Positions 44,136 through 55,405 of a stretch of 64,000 nucleotides of DNA are shown here, piece by piece. This DNA is from a virus. The stretch is taken from positions 1 through 64,000 of IMG/VR virus record IMGVR_UViG_3300035181_001203. One strand, 5' to 3'. The notes beneath the pieces are model-generated. The model ran no database searches. It was not told where the DNA came from and saw only the letters and a program-made list of their open reading frames with translations. A program made the translations under genes and the position numbers. Position 1 is the first letter of the stretch. Every line of letters begins with the position of its first letter.

Positions 44136-46061
44136 TCATGATTGTGCAGGGATGAAACCCCACTTTGCTTTTAAGAAAAATAAAGATATAGATTTGCCAG
44201 GGTAGTATCCCGAAAAATGAATATTATTTACTTTTTTAACATCGCCTGAAATTCTTACACTTAAACTCCAATTATGGCATCTAATTTGTTCTCCAGCATG
44301 AGGTATTTTATTTATAGATGATGCTAAATTATATTTTTGTAGAGTACAACTATTTAGCTTTATATATTTTCTAACCTGCGTATCAAATGCATCAGTTCGA
44401 TAACTAATACCATCTGCAACTGTTTGTGCTGGAATAGTAACTCCAGTAGTAGGAACTATATATGCTGCCCACGTAAATATAGGATTATTTAAAATAACTC
44501 CAGTAGAAGAATCAATTTTAATGCTACCGTCAATATCTCCAGGGGGCGCAGTTATTGTGTTTGTAAACGTCCATGCTCCAGTAGCATCTGGAATAAAATC
44601 AGTAACAGTAAAATCTGCGTCTGTCAATATTTTTACTTTAACAACTCTATTTGTAATATCAAGAACCTTAAAAAGTAGCGGAAATGGAACTATTGTTGTT
44701 CCTTGAACCCAAGTAAATGTTAAAGGTTTTTGAGTAATGGGATTTATATAATAATAAGAACTTCCAATCTGAATATCTGAAACTTTTGTAATATCTGTTA
44801 AATATAAACCAAAAGTTCCGTCACCATTATTAATTAATTTATTATAATCAAAAGTTTCTTTACCATAGTTATAATAAGATCCAATTACTCTAGTTGTCAC
44901 AGAATCATTTGGGCCTAATGCATCGCCACGAGCAACAGCTCTAACAATAGTTTCACCATCATTAATAGATAAATCAAAAATTAAATTAACATCAGGCCCA
45001 AGTCTATAATCTAATCCAGCAGAAATTAATCCATCTGGTCCATCTGGAACTACTATATAGCCTTCTTCAGTTCTAGAGGCGATTGTTACAATCATTCCAG
45101 AATTAGGATCAAAATTCTTTGCCATCTCATTTAATCTAGGAATAACAACAAAATCATCATCAATATTACAATCAAATATTCCACCTGAATTTGTAAGACT
45201 CCAATTAAAAGATGATTCTTGGGTATCGGTATAAATAAAATCAGATAAAAAATCATCAGGTATAGTTTTTGCTGATGCTAAACTAACCTGTAATGCACCC
45301 TTAACAGATTGATAATAAAGGAATGAATTGATTCTATTTCGTAATAATGTTAATCCTATGTTTAATTGCATTTTAATACGTTTACCCGAATCTAATAATG
45401 TAGTTGTAGCTTTATTGGCTTCAGCTATTGCATTTTGTAATTCTACTACAGCACCTAAAAGATCAAAAATATCTGTTGATTGTTGAAGTTGAGAAAATAC
45501 TTCTTTACCACAGATTGCAATTAAGTAATTAGCGTTAGTTTCAACAAGCATCATATGTTTTAATTCTGTAATTTGAGATTCGAGTTCATCAATTTTCTGA
45601 ATAATAGTTACAATCATTTCATTAATAGAAGCTATGTAACTATTGATTAAGTTGTTAACATTAGTTACTACTTGTGTATAACACTTTGCAGCATCATAAA
45701 CTTCTTTAATTAAACTTACAGCACCAGCAGCTAATTTTTTATCTTTTGAATTCTCTGGTCCCATTGCTTGAAATTTTGTCTTAATTTCATTCATTGCAGC
45801 AATTTTAAAGTTATTTAATCCATCAATAATTGGTTGTAATGTTACGATTCCTAATCCCTCATTCATATTAAATTCATCTGAACGAGTCTTTGGATATTGA
45901 CATAATTGTTTAGGAATATATGGCTTAAAATTTCTACGACCAGCCTGAATATTGTTTAAGATACTTTGCGTTAATTGTGATTGAGTAGCTACTGGCCCAA
46001 GCTTTGAGTCTAATAAGCTAATTGTATCATTAAGTATAGTTTTATTTTCTACTTGTTTCAT
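44136..46061 (-). CDS. tail structural protein with helical N-terminus and beta-rich C-terminus, 641 aa
   Basis: Residues about 60-260 are long helices (NLINSYIASINEMIVTIIQK; IDELESQITELKHMMLVE), probably coiled coil. The rest is beta-rich with Ig-like stretches (LIFDLSINDGETIVRAVARG; YIVPTTGVTIPAQT). It lies just upstream of the chaperones, where tail tube or tail-completion genes are common. I cannot assign a family. Confidence 0.7.
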   Translation of the reverse strand: MKQVENKTILNDTISLLDSKLGPVATQSQLTQSILNNIQAGRRNFKPYIPKQLCQYPKTRSDEFNMNEGLGIVTLQPIIDGLNNFKIAAMNEIKTKFQAMGPENSKDKKLAAGAVSLIKEVYDAAKCYTQVVTNVNNLINSYIASINEMIVTIIQKIDELESQITELKHMMLVETNANYLIAICGKEVFSQLQQSTDIFDLLGAVVELQNAIAEANKATTTLLDSGKRIKMQLNIGLTLLRNRINSFLYYQSVKGALQVSLASAKTIPDDFLSDFIYTDTQESSFNWSLTNSGGIFDCNIDDDFVVIPRLNEMAKNFDPNSGMIVTIASRTEEGYIVVPDGPDGLISAGLDYRLGPDVNLIFDLSINDGETIVRAVARGDALGPNDSVTTRVIGSYYNYGKETFDYNKLINNGDGTFGLYLTDITKVSDIQIGSSYYYINPITQKPLTFTWVQGTTIVPFPLLFKVLDITNRVVKVKILTDADFTVTDFIPDATGAWTFTNTITAPPGDIDGSIKIDSSTGVILNNPIFTWAAYIVPTTGVTIPAQTVADGISYRTDAFDTQVRKYIKLNSCTLQKYNLASSINKIPHAGEQIRCHNWSLSVRISGDVKKVNNIHFSGYYPGKSISLFFLKAKWGFIPAQS

Positions 46062-46063
46062 AA

Positions 46064-46435
46064 TTATATTCTTCTTTTAAAGAGTAAAATATTGTTTTTA
46101 GTATCTATACCCATACATATAGCAATATATTTATCATCTTCTGCCAAATCTAGAATACCATTTTTAACGGTTAAGTTGCAATTTTCTGTATATACACTAG
46201 TTTTATTATATTGATCTGTTCCAGCTTCATAGTATCCAACAATAATGAAAAGATTTGATACAGGTGCCCTTTGATTTAAATTATACACTTGTTCTACTGG
46301 TTTAGACATATCAGGAGCAATAATAGCTTCTTCATTTTGAATTTGAATCCAACTTCCTATATCTGGAATAGTTGTCATTTTATTTTTTAAAATAACATTT
46401 ATTATTCTATGTTGATTTGTGAATATCTGTAACAT
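46064..46435 (-). CDS. hypothetical tail-module protein, 123 aa
   Basis: Beta-rich short protein (HRIINVILKNKMTTIPDIG; NLTVKNGILDLAEDDKYIAI). Packed within 3-9 bases of its neighbours. Not recognised. Confidence 0.65.
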   Translation of the reverse strand: MLQIFTNQHRIINVILKNKMTTIPDIGSWIQIQNEEAIIAPDMSKPVEQVYNLNQRAPVSNLFIIVGYYEAGTDQYNKTSVYTENCNLTVKNGILDLAEDDKYIAICMGIDTKNNILLFKRRI

Positions 46436-46443
46436 ATTATTCC

Positions 46444-47409
46444 TTATATGAATATAGCTTTTTGTATTTGTCTATATCTAGTATTATAAACATATAGATT
46501 TGTACCGGAAGATGCTATCATAGCAATATCATCATCATTATTTATGATTTTCGAAATATTATTTACAAGGTCTATAGAAATTAAATTAGTCCAACTTGTC
46601 AATACATAAATTACACCATTTGAATCAACACATAAAGAATATAAATCATTATTTAAAATGGTTGCATCTATAGTTCCAACAACATCATTTTGATAATTAG
46701 GGGGTGTTTGAGTTCCAACAACGACCTCTACAGTGTTTGTACTAGGTTTATATCTTCGTATTTGTGAGTTAAGAGTGAAATATATCCAATCACCAACAAC
46801 ACCATTATAAGCAAGACAATATGCAGTATTACAAATAACCTCAGATGTATATTTAAGTGTTAAAGTTCCGGTTGTAGTTAATTGCCATATTTCTAAATAA
46901 CTACTTTGATTAATTACCGTAATATAAAAATTTCCATCTGAATAAAAAATAATACCACTACACCATTTTCCACCCGTATCAGCAACTTGAGTTAAAACAC
47001 CAGAAATTACTCTATAAATTTTTCCGGTACTACCTCCATCACAACAATATAAGTTATTATTCGTATCAAAAGCAATTCCACCTATTGATGGTAAATCATT
47101 AACAATAGTTGTTTCTATATTATTTAAAATTTTTGCTATAGAAGAACCATCACTTAAATAAAAAGCATTATCAATATTATTAAAAATAAAAGCCCAAGGA
47201 TACATATAAGAAGAAGAAGCAATATATATAAATGTAATAACACTAGTTGTAGATGTACCATTTTTATTTACTCTAAAATTTATAGAATTATTAATTATAT
47301 CACAAACTCTAATATAATATGTTCCAGTATATGGTAATATATAATCACCAATTGAACGTGAATATTCTGCTATTACATTTAATGAACTGTCTAATAAATA
47401 GTACATCAT
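46444..47409 (-). CDS. NHL/beta-propeller-like tail protein, 321 aa
   Basis: An upstream in-frame ATG would add a Gly/Arg-rich stretch translated from the Shine-Dalgarno region; the ATG at 47409, overlapping the TGA of the gene before it (ATGA) and preceded by AAGGGGG, is preferred. Repeated 40-residue blades include IGGIAFDTNNNLYCCDGGS, GIIFYSDGNFYITV, SLCVDSNGVIYVLT, typical of NHL/SMP-30 propellers. Probably a structural or glycan-binding tail component. Confidence 0.65.
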   Translation of the reverse strand: MMYYLLDSSLNVIAEYSRSIGDYILPYTGTYYIRVCDIINNSINFRVNKNGTSTTSVITFIYIASSSYMYPWAFIFNNIDNAFYLSDGSSIAKILNNIETTIVNDLPSIGGIAFDTNNNLYCCDGGSTGKIYRVISGVLTQVADTGGKWCSGIIFYSDGNFYITVINQSSYLEIWQLTTTGTLTLKYTSEVICNTAYCLAYNGVVGDWIYFTLNSQIRRYKPSTNTVEVVVGTQTPPNYQNDVVGTIDATILNNDLYSLCVDSNGVIYVLTSWTNLISIDLVNNISKIINNDDDIAMIASSGTNLYVYNTRYRQIQKAIFI

Positions 47410-50400
47410 TCTAATCCCCCTTCTTCCCCTCCCCATCCTGATTGTACATAAATAGTAATATCATCATGAACAGTTCCATTAAACTGATACAATTTATAAT
47501 GATTTCCAAGAACTACAGGGCACGGAGGATCCGTAGAAACAACCTTATCAATAACATTTTGACCATAAATTATAGATGTAGCAGTACCTATTGGATTTAT
47601 AGTTAAATTAAACGTATTAATTATTCCATTATATGTAACCGTCAATGTATAAGTAGTACTTACGGTAGGATTGACTGTCACAGATCCATTATTTAAAATC
47701 GGAATATCTCCAGGGGTTATGACGCCTGTTCCAAAATTAAATTTAGCTGTTAAAACTATAGGATCACCTGGATTTATAAAAGTATTACTACTTGCTGTAA
47801 ATGTTGCTTTTAGATTTAATGTAATTGGAATTACATTTGTATCTATTGTATCCGTTCCTAAAGTAACAATTGCATACCAGTTTCCACTCATAGTTGCCGT
47901 AATTTTGTTATACCCATTTACTATTGGAACATTCTCAGGCATTAAAATAGCAGTTGCACCAACTGGCATACATATATACACATTTATAGTATCGCCATAA
48001 TAAATTGGATTAGAAGTATCAATAGAAAAATCAATAATACTAGCCTGTATAGTTTGAGTCATTATTGTTGAGTTATCATTTACTACAAGTTTAAATGATG
48101 TTAATGTTAAACCTGGAAATTGAGATGGAATATCAATTGTTAATGTATTAGATAAAATTAATAATGCATGATCAGACTTACCATTTACATAAATATAAGA
48201 TAATTTATTTTTAACAAAATCACTAAATGTCAAAGTAAATATACCCGTTGTATTAAGCATCGGAGTATAATTAAAAATTAAATCATCAGAAATTGTTAAT
48301 GGTAAAGTTACAACTTCTACCCCTGGATTCAAAACAACTACTGGATCTATCCAAAATGGACTACTCCCTGGAGTTGTATCAACATCATATAATTTATAAG
48401 GAAAATAAACTGGAGTAATACCACCATATATAACTGGTCTATTATAATTATCTCTACCATATTTTGCCGGAATTTCAGGAAGAACATTTCTCAAAGGGAT
48501 ATTGACATCTAAATCCGTAAAAATATCTATATGGACTAACTGAATACCTGTTTGATCATAATAAGTTTTTGAAATAACCAATTTAAAGTATAAGTATTTA
48601 ACAGTATTAGTTATAAATATTGGCATATTATCTAACATACCTGAATCAACTAATGATATATTTATAGTTTCTATTAAATTCCATAATAAACCATCAGAAG
48701 ATCCATAAATACCAAACTGCGAAATACTAGCAGAATAATATTTTAATCTAAATCTAATTCCTTGAATAATTGCTGGAGTTTTAAATTTAAATTGATAAAA
48801 AACACAATTAGGATCTGTTAAATCGTAATTCATGCTTGATGCTATATTTACATAAATTGGATAAGAATATGAACTATCATCAGCATACGTTATAAATAAT
48901 TCTCTTAAGTTTGACTTAATTAAAGAACCCATATAATCTACTTTTGTTGGATCAGCCACCCCATTATTAAAACCAGATGTTAATATGGGTCCAGCATATA
49001 ATACTCTACCTTTAATTCGAGAATCTATATCTGGGATAGGTTCTGTTCCACTATAACTAATCTCAACACTTACATTATCTATTCGCGGTATTTCCTGTAT
49101 AACCCTATTATAACCACCAGCAATATATAAATCTACAATTCCATCATGAATATATACAGATAAATTTGCTCCATATCTTGCTCCCTTACTTAGAGGTCCA
49201 TAAATAACAGTTTTGTTATTAATTATATCATAAATTTCATAATTTTCTCCACCACAAATTGCAATAAGACCAGGTTTATTAATCCCTTCAAGTTTTACAC
49301 AACTTGCATGTAAATGGCCAAATTTAGTATTTCCAATACTAGATATAGAACAACTTTTTTTGTCATCACTCACAACGACTTTATATATTTTATTAGAAAT
49401 AGGAGCATTCATCCAAGTTCTCGGACAAGTTGTTGCTCCACCAAAAATTAAAAATGTATTTAAATCAATTTGAATACAAGTAGATCCATATAATCCAACA
49501 GGCAAATTACCTATACTTCTCATTTCTAATGTCGTTTCATCAAACAAATGAATACTATTAGAAATAGTTTCAGTTTTATATGGAATATACGTATAATTAC
49601 TACTTGTATTTATTTTATATAATGGTGCAGATATTCCAGAAACAGCAACAAACCAACCTTTAGCAGTTGTATATCCTCTTATGGGGGTTTCGCATGCGGG
49701 ATTTGGAGTAAATGGTGGCATTCCCGGATCATTCCAATCAGTATCACCACTACATCTATATGTAGCATCACTCCACCCTTTAGTATCATTATCATAAGTT
49801 GCCGGATAAATTTTTACAACGCCAAAAACAGGAGTGGGTCTAGCATACTTCCAATAAAAAGAATTATTAGTTTGATAAGGAGTAGAACCATATATTATAT
49901 GACCTTGATATACAACTTGTGCATCTGCACTACCGCCACACGAATTACCTCCACAAATATCATAATATTCGTTTTCTGTAATATCTCCATCACTTAATTG
50001 CATTTTTTGATCAACTTCAATTTCTGCTGTTTGTAATGTTGAATATGCTCCACCTATAAATACCGTGCACGTATCTAATTTAACTTTACTTGGATTATAT
50101 GGAGTATCAAAAAATTCATTATTCTTTGGCATTAACCCTTTTTTAACAAATTTGAAACCATCGTATAATTCCCAAAAATGATTTACTTTAACTATTATAT
50201 CAATACTACGAATACTATTAATTAAATAAAAATTTTCACCAATAGTTGAAAAATTACCACAAGCATTACCAAATGGATTATTATTACTTGCATCTGGTGG
50301 AAACATTATATATTGAAATCGTACCTGGTTAGAATAAATATCATATATATTAGTAGATCCATCTATAATTTTATAATCTGAAATATATGTAATATCCTGA

Positions 50401-50765
50401 TACCCATTATTATAAGTTGAATAAATAGCTTTAATGTATTGTTCTTTAACAGTTATACTACCAAGGCTTTTACCAAAAGCTGAAAAATCTAACCAAAAAC
50501 TAGCAGGCGTCGGAAGATTATTATTTTGTTGATATGGAGTCCATCCATCCCACAACGTATAATCAGAATATGTTATTTGAAAAGTTACACTGTCACCTGG
50601 ATATGTAATATTATAAGAAAAATAAAACTTTGCTAGTGCATTTGCTTCAAAATGAACTGCTGATATATCCTGACGATAAACAATACTACTTAAAGTTCCT
50701 TTAAATCCATAAATCGCCTGGCTTGTCGAACTGATGTTATGAGATAATAAAACATAATTTTTCAT
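47406..50765 (-). CDS. giant multidomain tail protein with Kelch-like and Ig-like domains, 1,119 aa
   Basis: N-terminal beta domains; Kelch-type motifs in the middle (NTFLIFGGATTCPRTW; GLIAICGGENYEIYD; VDLYIAGGYNRVI); a discoidin-like segment near residue 680 (IQGIRFRLKYYSASISQFGI); and C-terminal Ig-like repeats (PGDPIVLTAKFNFGTGVITPG; STTYTLTVTYNG). Cysteine-rich loops (CGGNSCGG) near residue 270 are unusual for a fibre. Likely an adhesin of the tail. Overlaps both neighbours. Confidence 0.7.
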   Translation of the reverse strand: MKNYVLLSHNISSTSQAIYGFKGTLSSIVYRQDISAVHFEANALAKFYFSYNITYPGDSVTFQITYSDYTLWDGWTPYQQNNNLPTPASFWLDFSAFGKSLGSITVKEQYIKAIYSTYNNGYQDITYISDYKIIDGSTNIYDIYSNQVRFQYIMFPPDASNNNPFGNACGNFSTIGENFYLINSIRSIDIIVKVNHFWELYDGFKFVKKGLMPKNNEFFDTPYNPSKVKLDTCTVFIGGAYSTLQTAEIEVDQKMQLSDGDITENEYYDICGGNSCGGSADAQVVYQGHIIYGSTPYQTNNSFYWKYARPTPVFGVVKIYPATYDNDTKGWSDATYRCSGDTDWNDPGMPPFTPNPACETPIRGYTTAKGWFVAVSGISAPLYKINTSSNYTYIPYKTETISNSIHLFDETTLEMRSIGNLPVGLYGSTCIQIDLNTFLIFGGATTCPRTWMNAPISNKIYKVVVSDDKKSCSISSIGNTKFGHLHASCVKLEGINKPGLIAICGGENYEIYDIINNKTVIYGPLSKGARYGANLSVYIHDGIVDLYIAGGYNRVIQEIPRIDNVSVEISYSGTEPIPDIDSRIKGRVLYAGPILTSGFNNGVADPTKVDYMGSLIKSNLRELFITYADDSSYSYPIYVNIASSMNYDLTDPNCVFYQFKFKTPAIIQGIRFRLKYYSASISQFGIYGSSDGLLWNLIETINISLVDSGMLDNMPIFITNTVKYLYFKLVISKTYYDQTGIQLVHIDIFTDLDVNIPLRNVLPEIPAKYGRDNYNRPVIYGGITPVYFPYKLYDVDTTPGSSPFWIDPVVVLNPGVEVVTLPLTISDDLIFNYTPMLNTTGIFTLTFSDFVKNKLSYIYVNGKSDHALLILSNTLTIDIPSQFPGLTLTSFKLVVNDNSTIMTQTIQASIIDFSIDTSNPIYYGDTINVYICMPVGATAILMPENVPIVNGYNKITATMSGNWYAIVTLGTDTIDTNVIPITLNLKATFTASSNTFINPGDPIVLTAKFNFGTGVITPGDIPILNNGSVTVNPTVSTTYTLTVTYNGIINTFNLTINPIGTATSIIYGQNVIDKVVSTDPPCPVVLGNHYKLYQFNGTVHDDITIYVQSGWGGEEGGLE

Positions 50766-53677
50766 TAGGATAAAACCTCATATCCGGTTGTAACATTACA
50801 TATCATTGGATACATAATACCATTAGAATCAAAACCATCTACGTTAGGATCAAATCCACTATTAGGAACAAATACACGAGTATATAATATAGTTATTGAA
50901 AAATATTCTACATTTGAAACATTTGGAGTAGATATTTTAATTAAATTATAAGCATATGGAGAGGGAGAAGCAGGATTCGTCGTAAAATCTTCACCACTTA
51001 TATATAAAATATCTGAGCATGGTGGAACTAATGTTTTTGTATCTAAAATTGTTGTATATGTATTATCAGAATAAATATTAATTAATATAGAATAAAGTGA
51101 ATTTGGTAAAATTATAGGTCCATTAATAGCACTTAAATTAGCTTTATAAAGATTAGAAACCATTATATAACTACCATTTGTACTGAAAAAATATTCTTTA
51201 TTTAATTCAAGAAATACATTCTCAGTAATAGCAAAAGCTGACTGATTGTTTGTTCCAGGGGTGTCATAGCCACATACAGCGTATGGATTAATCTTCATTC
51301 CATCTGATCTCATAACTATATACTCTTCTAAAACAGTAATATCAATATTAGTATTGTAATAATAATGACATTCAATCTTATGCAATACGTTTGGATTTAA
51401 TTGTACAGGTAGATCACTTAATTTAACATAATCAAAATAACCGCTTGTTATAGACTGATATTCTCCATCATGTCCAAAATAATTAAATAACAAATTATTT
51501 GCAGTAGTATCCATTAATCGTACGTATGCAGTTTTAGGTATTTCGATACCATCAACAAAAGTTTTTGTTGTATATGTCCATAGTTGATCATTATCTCCAA
51601 TTAGTGATGGACTAAGTGTTGTATCTGGCATTCTAATATATCCGGGCCATCTTAAAGGCCACGACGATAATGGTGCGCTGCTATAATTAGACTTAAATAA
51701 ATATTTTAAACTATCTGAATAAGATAATTCATTATATATAAATGGAACTTTAGTAACTGGATTATCGAATCTTTTATATCCAGTTGTATATAAAGTATCT
51801 GTCGTATATAATGAATTTGTTCCAACAACTGAAGCTTCTTCAATATCTAAAGAAACAGTATATGGTGTATTGTTGATATCATAACCACTATCTAATATAA
51901 AATAAAATCCTGCATTAAAATTCAACGCAGCTTGTAACGAAGAGGATGCATCTGTTAAATTTTTAACATTATTATTAATATTTAAATTTGTCGCATTAAT
52001 TATTGCTTGAATAATATATGTTCCATTAAAAAGAAAGTAATTACTATCTAAAGTTAAATCATCATTAATAACGCAATATGATAGATTGTTAAAAACTTGC
52101 TTCCCTTTCATGTAAATTATATAACCTTTAAAATTATTTAAGCTTGTTACTTTTAATTTAACTATTTTTTTATAAAAATTATCATGTTGATAATTAAACG
52201 GAGTAGATTTATTAACTTGTAAAGCTGAATCAAAAGTTGTTCCACCTAAAACGTTAGTATTTTTAATAAAATTCATTGTATATTTATGATAATAATTCTT
52301 ATAAATATACCCTGAACCAAGATATTCAGTATTTATATTAAACACAAGTTGATATTTACCTTCTATAAACACATTCAATTTATCAAGATTTATAAATGTA
52401 TTATGATAAATTCTTTCTGAAGCAACATAAAAGTTATGACTATTTATATAATTAGGAGAACCAATTGGTGCATCAACACTCAATAAAGTATAACTATCTA
52501 TTCTAAAAATATATGTATTAAAACAATTTAAAATTAAATTTCCATTAAATCTTGAACTATATTTTGTGTTTCCACCATCTAAAATATTATTATGTAGCCT
52601 ATAAACAACCGCAAGATAAGATTTTTCTCCACAATAAAAATTCTGGTCAACGCATTGTATATAATTAATAGTTTCGAACAAATTTGGGCTTATTTGATTA
52701 TAATAAACTTTCTTAATTGAGACTATTTCAACATAAATACAACCATTATTATCAATCATTCCATAATGCATTTCAATATTATGACTACTATTTATATAAA
52801 AACTAAGACTATCACTTATTGTATCATCCTGAATAACATTATTAACATAAATATTTAATTTTAATGTATGTAAACTATTTATTGATAAATTAGAAATTAA
52901 TGATGTTAAATCAATTTTACCTTCATAATTTGTAGAATAAACAGGAGCTACAGTTGTTGCTACACTATCTATAACAACTTCTATTTTAGTAATACTATTT
53001 TTATCTAACGTGTTAGAAAACAATCTAAGAGTTAAAATATTTAATAAATCTTTTTCTAACCAATATGATACTACGAATAAATCTGGTAGTGTTGAATCTG
53101 GGAAAGGTAATGTTACATTATCGGTATTCCTGTTTAATAAACTTACTGATGTTTTATTATTTCCTTCACTCACATCTGAAGATGATGAATTTATAGGTTG
53201 TAATTCTGAAATATCATTTGCTCCATAAAATTTTACAATGGTTGAACCATTATCTGCTAATCGCTGATTAACTGGAACTAATTGTGGATTTAAATCTGTA
53301 GAAATAATACTTATATGACCACTATTAATATTTCCAATAACATTATAAACATATTGATATCCATTCCATATTGTCGAACCACTTGGTAAATTAATGGCTA
53401 TTGTCGCATAACATGAATTATTATTACATACAATATTATAGGCTATATCAATATTATCTCCAACATATTGTTGGAATTTTGTAGCATAATCATTATATGA
53501 TATGTTATTATTAAGATATTGAATATTATATGATGTTAAACCATTTATTACTGATGTATATAAATCTTGATATTGATCAAATGGAGTTGAATCATCTAAT
53601 GTTGTATAGAAATAGTTACCATTATTAAAATAGTTATTTGGTAATAAATACCCATCATAAGCAATAAAAATACTCAT
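50765..53677 (-). CDS. giant beta-rich tail protein, 970 aa
   Basis: Asn/Tyr/Ser/Ile-rich, with repeated beta-sandwich-like stretches (SLHTLKLNIYVNNVIQ; VLHKIECHYYYNTNID) and no catalytic motif. Composition strongly resembles the 1,119-aa protein downstream. Start and stop overlap neighbouring genes by 1-4 bases. Family unknown; probably part of the same adhesive or baseplate structure. Confidence 0.65.
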   Translation of the reverse strand: MSIFIAYDGYLLPNNYFNNGNYFYTTLDDSTPFDQYQDLYTSVINGLTSYNIQYLNNNISYNDYATKFQQYVGDNIDIAYNIVCNNNSCYATIAINLPSGSTIWNGYQYVYNVIGNINSGHISIISTDLNPQLVPVNQRLADNGSTIVKFYGANDISELQPINSSSSDVSEGNNKTSVSLLNRNTDNVTLPFPDSTLPDLFVVSYWLEKDLLNILTLRLFSNTLDKNSITKIEVVIDSVATTVAPVYSTNYEGKIDLTSLISNLSINSLHTLKLNIYVNNVIQDDTISDSLSFYINSSHNIEMHYGMIDNNGCIYVEIVSIKKVYYNQISPNLFETINYIQCVDQNFYCGEKSYLAVVYRLHNNILDGGNTKYSSRFNGNLILNCFNTYIFRIDSYTLLSVDAPIGSPNYINSHNFYVASERIYHNTFINLDKLNVFIEGKYQLVFNINTEYLGSGYIYKNYYHKYTMNFIKNTNVLGGTTFDSALQVNKSTPFNYQHDNFYKKIVKLKVTSLNNFKGYIIYMKGKQVFNNLSYCVINDDLTLDSNYFLFNGTYIIQAIINATNLNINNNVKNLTDASSSLQAALNFNAGFYFILDSGYDINNTPYTVSLDIEEASVVGTNSLYTTDTLYTTGYKRFDNPVTKVPFIYNELSYSDSLKYLFKSNYSSAPLSSWPLRWPGYIRMPDTTLSPSLIGDNDQLWTYTTKTFVDGIEIPKTAYVRLMDTTANNLLFNYFGHDGEYQSITSGYFDYVKLSDLPVQLNPNVLHKIECHYYYNTNIDITVLEEYIVMRSDGMKINPYAVCGYDTPGTNNQSAFAITENVFLELNKEYFFSTNGSYIMVSNLYKANLSAINGPIILPNSLYSILINIYSDNTYTTILDTKTLVPPCSDILYISGEDFTTNPASPSPYAYNLIKISTPNVSNVEYFSITILYTRVFVPNSGFDPNVDGFDSNGIMYPMICNVTTGYEVLS

Positions 53678-54003
53678 TGTACAATAGTCCTAAAAAATGC
53701 ACCTGTTATACCATTATTTAATACTAGTGTTGGTAAGACAATTGGCTTATAAGCTATAATTGGCTGTGTAATGTATATATTCGTTTCATATTGTGAAATC
53801 ATGCCATTTGAATTATCTTTAACAGATAATAAAATATGTTTTACACCTAAAGAATCAAATTTAACATAAATTTTTCTACCAGTAAGCGTAATTATATTAA
53901 GATGATCTAAATTTATTTGCCATGAATAACTATAATTTGCATTATGCTTAACTAAATCGTTAGCTATTAATAAAACTTTTGAAAATTGTGGAAAATATCT
54001 CAT
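53674..54003 (-). CDS. small PKD/Ig-like domain protein, 109 aa
   Basis: YSYSWQINLDHLNII, GRKIYVKFDSLGVKHILLSV and KDNSNGMISQYETNIYIT follow the PKD pattern (W-strand, 'f...G.y.v.L.v.d', final strand). Overlaps both neighbours by 4 bases. Probably a tail surface module. Confidence 0.55.
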   Translation of the reverse strand: MRYFPQFSKVLLIANDLVKHNANYSYSWQINLDHLNIITLTGRKIYVKFDSLGVKHILLSVKDNSNGMISQYETNIYITQPIIAYKPIVLPTLVLNNGITGAFFRTIVQ

Positions 54004-55025
54004 GAAATTTTAATTCCAGAAATAGGATTGGTGTCTAACTCACTGATATTAATTCCAGCAGCTTTTCTATTTACAGAACTTGTATTGTCTATTATTTTAG
54101 CTTTTTGTCTTACTAAATTAGCGTTTCTTTCTATATCACCAGTTATATCTTCATATAAATTACCATCAATCTGTCTTACAACATCACCTTTAATAATTTC
54201 TTTATATAATAATTGTCCACCCATTCCACCAATAGTTTTGTTGTAAATAGTGTTGTGTTGATCATCAACGATCACAGTTTCTATAATACCATTAGAAAAT
54301 ATATTATAAGTTATATAATTTCCACAAACTATTTGAATATCTCCAACTGGTTTTAAAATAATAGTTAAATTAGGATTTCTTTTTTTAGTTGTTGGGTCTA
54401 TATCACCAACAAATACCGTTATTCCGGCTTGTGTAAAATCAATCTGATATTCAAAATTCTCAGACATAGCATCTTCATTATCGTTTGCGCCGTTAATAAA
54501 ATTACGATCACTACCAGAGAAGCATAGTCTAGTAATTACTTCATCACCACTGTTAATAGAAAATACTCTAAAACCAGCCCCCATAGCATCGTAATTTTGA
54601 CATACCGTGCGAATCAGACCCTCAAGACCCGAGTAAATCGTCTGACACAGGGGGCTAGACCCCATCATGCTTAATTTTCCGCGTAACAAGGATAAAAAAG
54701 CACCGTCTGGACCTGAAATCATACGGTCGCCGGGTAAATGTCTATTTAATGGCAAATTTCCACCAAAGCCTGATAAGAACTGCGTTAAGTTATTATCATC
54801 TCTAGATCTGCCGACATACCAACGAGAAATCTTTGATCCACCATCCTCGTCAGTAAAAATAACTGCTATATCACCTAATTCTGGATGGTGTAAGTCTCCA
54901 GACTGTTTTAAACTACATTCAGCATATGAAACATCTTCAGTGAAGAAATTACCATCAATTGAGATAGTATCGCAACACAATCTGTTAACATCAACATAAA
55001 TTATTCTAGCTTCATGATAACTCAT
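54000..55025 (-). CDS. baseplate spike/puncturing-type protein candidate, 341 aa
   Basis: The N-terminal 90 residues look like an OB-fold (GDIAVIFTDEDGGSKISRWYVGR resembles the 'GD.V.V.F.dgd...p.vlG' core of gpV/gp5 proteins). A central GDRMISGPDGAFLSLLRG block is followed by beta repeats (ITVFVGDIDPTT; LTIILKPVGDIQIV; YITYNIFSNGIIETV) that could form a beta-helix. This layout is that of tail spikes. No lysozyme domain. Call based on pattern and position only. Confidence 0.45.
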   Translation of the reverse strand: MSYHEARIIYVDVNRLCCDTISIDGNFFTEDVSYAECSLKQSGDLHHPELGDIAVIFTDEDGGSKISRWYVGRSRDDNNLTQFLSGFGGNLPLNRHLPGDRMISGPDGAFLSLLRGKLSMMGSSPLCQTIYSGLEGLIRTVCQNYDAMGAGFRVFSINSGDEVITRLCFSGSDRNFINGANDNEDAMSENFEYQIDFTQAGITVFVGDIDPTTKKRNPNLTIILKPVGDIQIVCGNYITYNIFSNGIIETVIVDDQHNTIYNKTIGGMGGQLLYKEIIKGDVVRQIDGNLYEDITGDIERNANLVRQKAKIIDNTSSVNRKAAGINISELDTNPISGIKIS

Positions 55026-55405
55026 CTAAATTGACCTTTATCATCTATAATTTTAGGAATATCTGTTATTACTTTTGCATTAATTCTTTTATTACAGATA
55101 AGACTTGAAGGTTTTCCAATATAATTTTTAATAACTTTATCTTTTGATAATTCAAAAACTTTAAGACCCAAATCCTCATTTGAAATACCAGGGTCATTCA
55201 TAATGATATCATGTATGTCAGAATCTTCATACAAAATATGAATATGTATATCTATAAAATTATCAATATAATCACTAATCAAACTAGATAAGCTTTTCCC
55301 ATATTTTTGCAAGATTCTTGTAATCAATAACCATTTTCCCATATTCATATGAAATGAAGTTATTCTTCCCATCATTTCTGTCTTTTTAGTATTCTTAATT
55401 TTCAT
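55022..55405 (-). CDS. hypothetical protein, first gene of the minus-strand tail operon, 127 aa
   Basis: Helical, Lys/Ile/Asp-rich (GRITSFHMNMGKWLLITRIL; DIHIHILYEDSDIHDIIM). It precedes the spike candidate with a 4-base overlap and follows a divergent regulatory gap. Not recognised. Confidence 0.65.
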   Translation of the reverse strand: MKIKNTKKTEMMGRITSFHMNMGKWLLITRILQKYGKSLSSLISDYIDNFIDIHIHILYEDSDIHDIIMNDPGISNEDLGLKVFELSKDKVIKNYIGKPSSLICNKRINAKVITDIPKIIDDKGQFR